From contig JAIVFJ010000652.1 of assembly GCA_025765615.1 (NCBI GenBank), forward strand, positions 1-16,384: a DNA stretch of 16,384 nt, written 5' to 3'. Source of the stretch: Zopfochytrium polystomum (taxonomy: Eukaryota; Chytridiomycota; Chytridiomycetes; Chytridiales; Chytridiaceae). The position numbers and the translations under genes are program-made. This document shows positions 16,091 through 16,384 of this stretch, piece by piece (the stretch's first letter is position 1; the number at the start of each line of letters is the position of its first letter). The notes beneath the pieces are model-generated. The model was not told where the DNA came from. It ran no database searches and saw nothing but the letters and a program-made list of their open reading frames with translations.

Positions 16091-16384
16091 GAAGTGCTCC
16101 CTTTGTCACACCTGTGGGTAAGAGATTAAAATAGAGGTACTATGAGACTACACTGAGGTCTCAGTGATAAAGTCTAGGGATTTTATTCGCAAAAACAAGC
16201 TGGTGACGCAGACCGGAGTAAATTAAAGTCGGTGGGGTTAAAGGTATCGGAGACCCAAACGACATTAGTATCATGCAGAAAAGTCTTGAAGAAGCAAAGG
16301 GGCGGAATGGCGGGCACCAAAAACCTTTATTTCACGGGAAAACGCGTGCCTACAACAGATGTAATTTGAGGCAAGTTGATAGCC
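16091..16384. other. No gene; possible LTR start of gypsy-2
   Basis: After the gypsy-2 stop the sequence is non-coding to the window end. TGTCACACCTGTGGG near 16105 could be an LTR start, but no second copy is in the window to test this. A 16-bp palindrome CACTGAGGTCTCAGTG lies at 16151-16166. Confidence 0.35.

Overview
The window looks like a transposon graveyard from a eukaryotic genome, most likely fungal. The grounds are a Tf1/sushi-type chromovirus, copia-type elements, nested LTR insertions, minisatellite and CT repeats, and no intact host gene. I cannot name the species. Nearly everything recognisable is retrotransposon sequence, and almost every reading frame carries shifts or stops.

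Layout: (1) 1-2890: a solo LTR at about 225-576 in otherwise unassigned DNA, one decayed unidentified reading frame (901-1283), then about 1.6 kb with no recognisable gene. (2) 2890-11317: a copia-type element on the minus strand (called copia A). Its 5' LTR side is near 11317, followed by gag (10489-9371), protease/integrase (9410-7844), a linker (7345-7069) and reverse transcriptase (3997-3134). It ends at a second copy of the LTR end at 3133. (3) 3998-7068: a young, internally deleted Ty3/gypsy chromodomain element inserted in copia A. It has 298-bp LTRs differing at 2 positions and a perfect 5-bp target duplication CTAAA. (4) 11318-12088: a second copia relative (copia B) on the plus strand, truncated at both ends. 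(5) 12089-13230: a 1.1-kb unit bounded by 73-bp inverted repeats, holding a decayed AP-endonuclease (exonuclease III family) gene. (6) 13295-14340: small repeats, a 17-bp minisatellite, a TATA box and a (CT)n tract, resembling a promoter or LTR. (7) 14421-16090: the integrase end of a second gypsy family, interrupted at 15056-15383 by a solo LTR of the same family as in (1) and (3), with target duplication GACCT.

The most striking signals lie in the chromovirus LTR family. All four LTR copies carry dense arrays of alternating GAA/TTC units at 5-bp pitch, the textbook heat-shock-factor binding pattern, upstream of a TATA box. The only copy with an internal region has an 11-nt primer-binding site complementary to the predicted 5' end of its own transcript, as in self-primed Tf1/sushi elements. 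Together these suggest a stress-responsive, self-priming chromovirus family that has been mobile recently.
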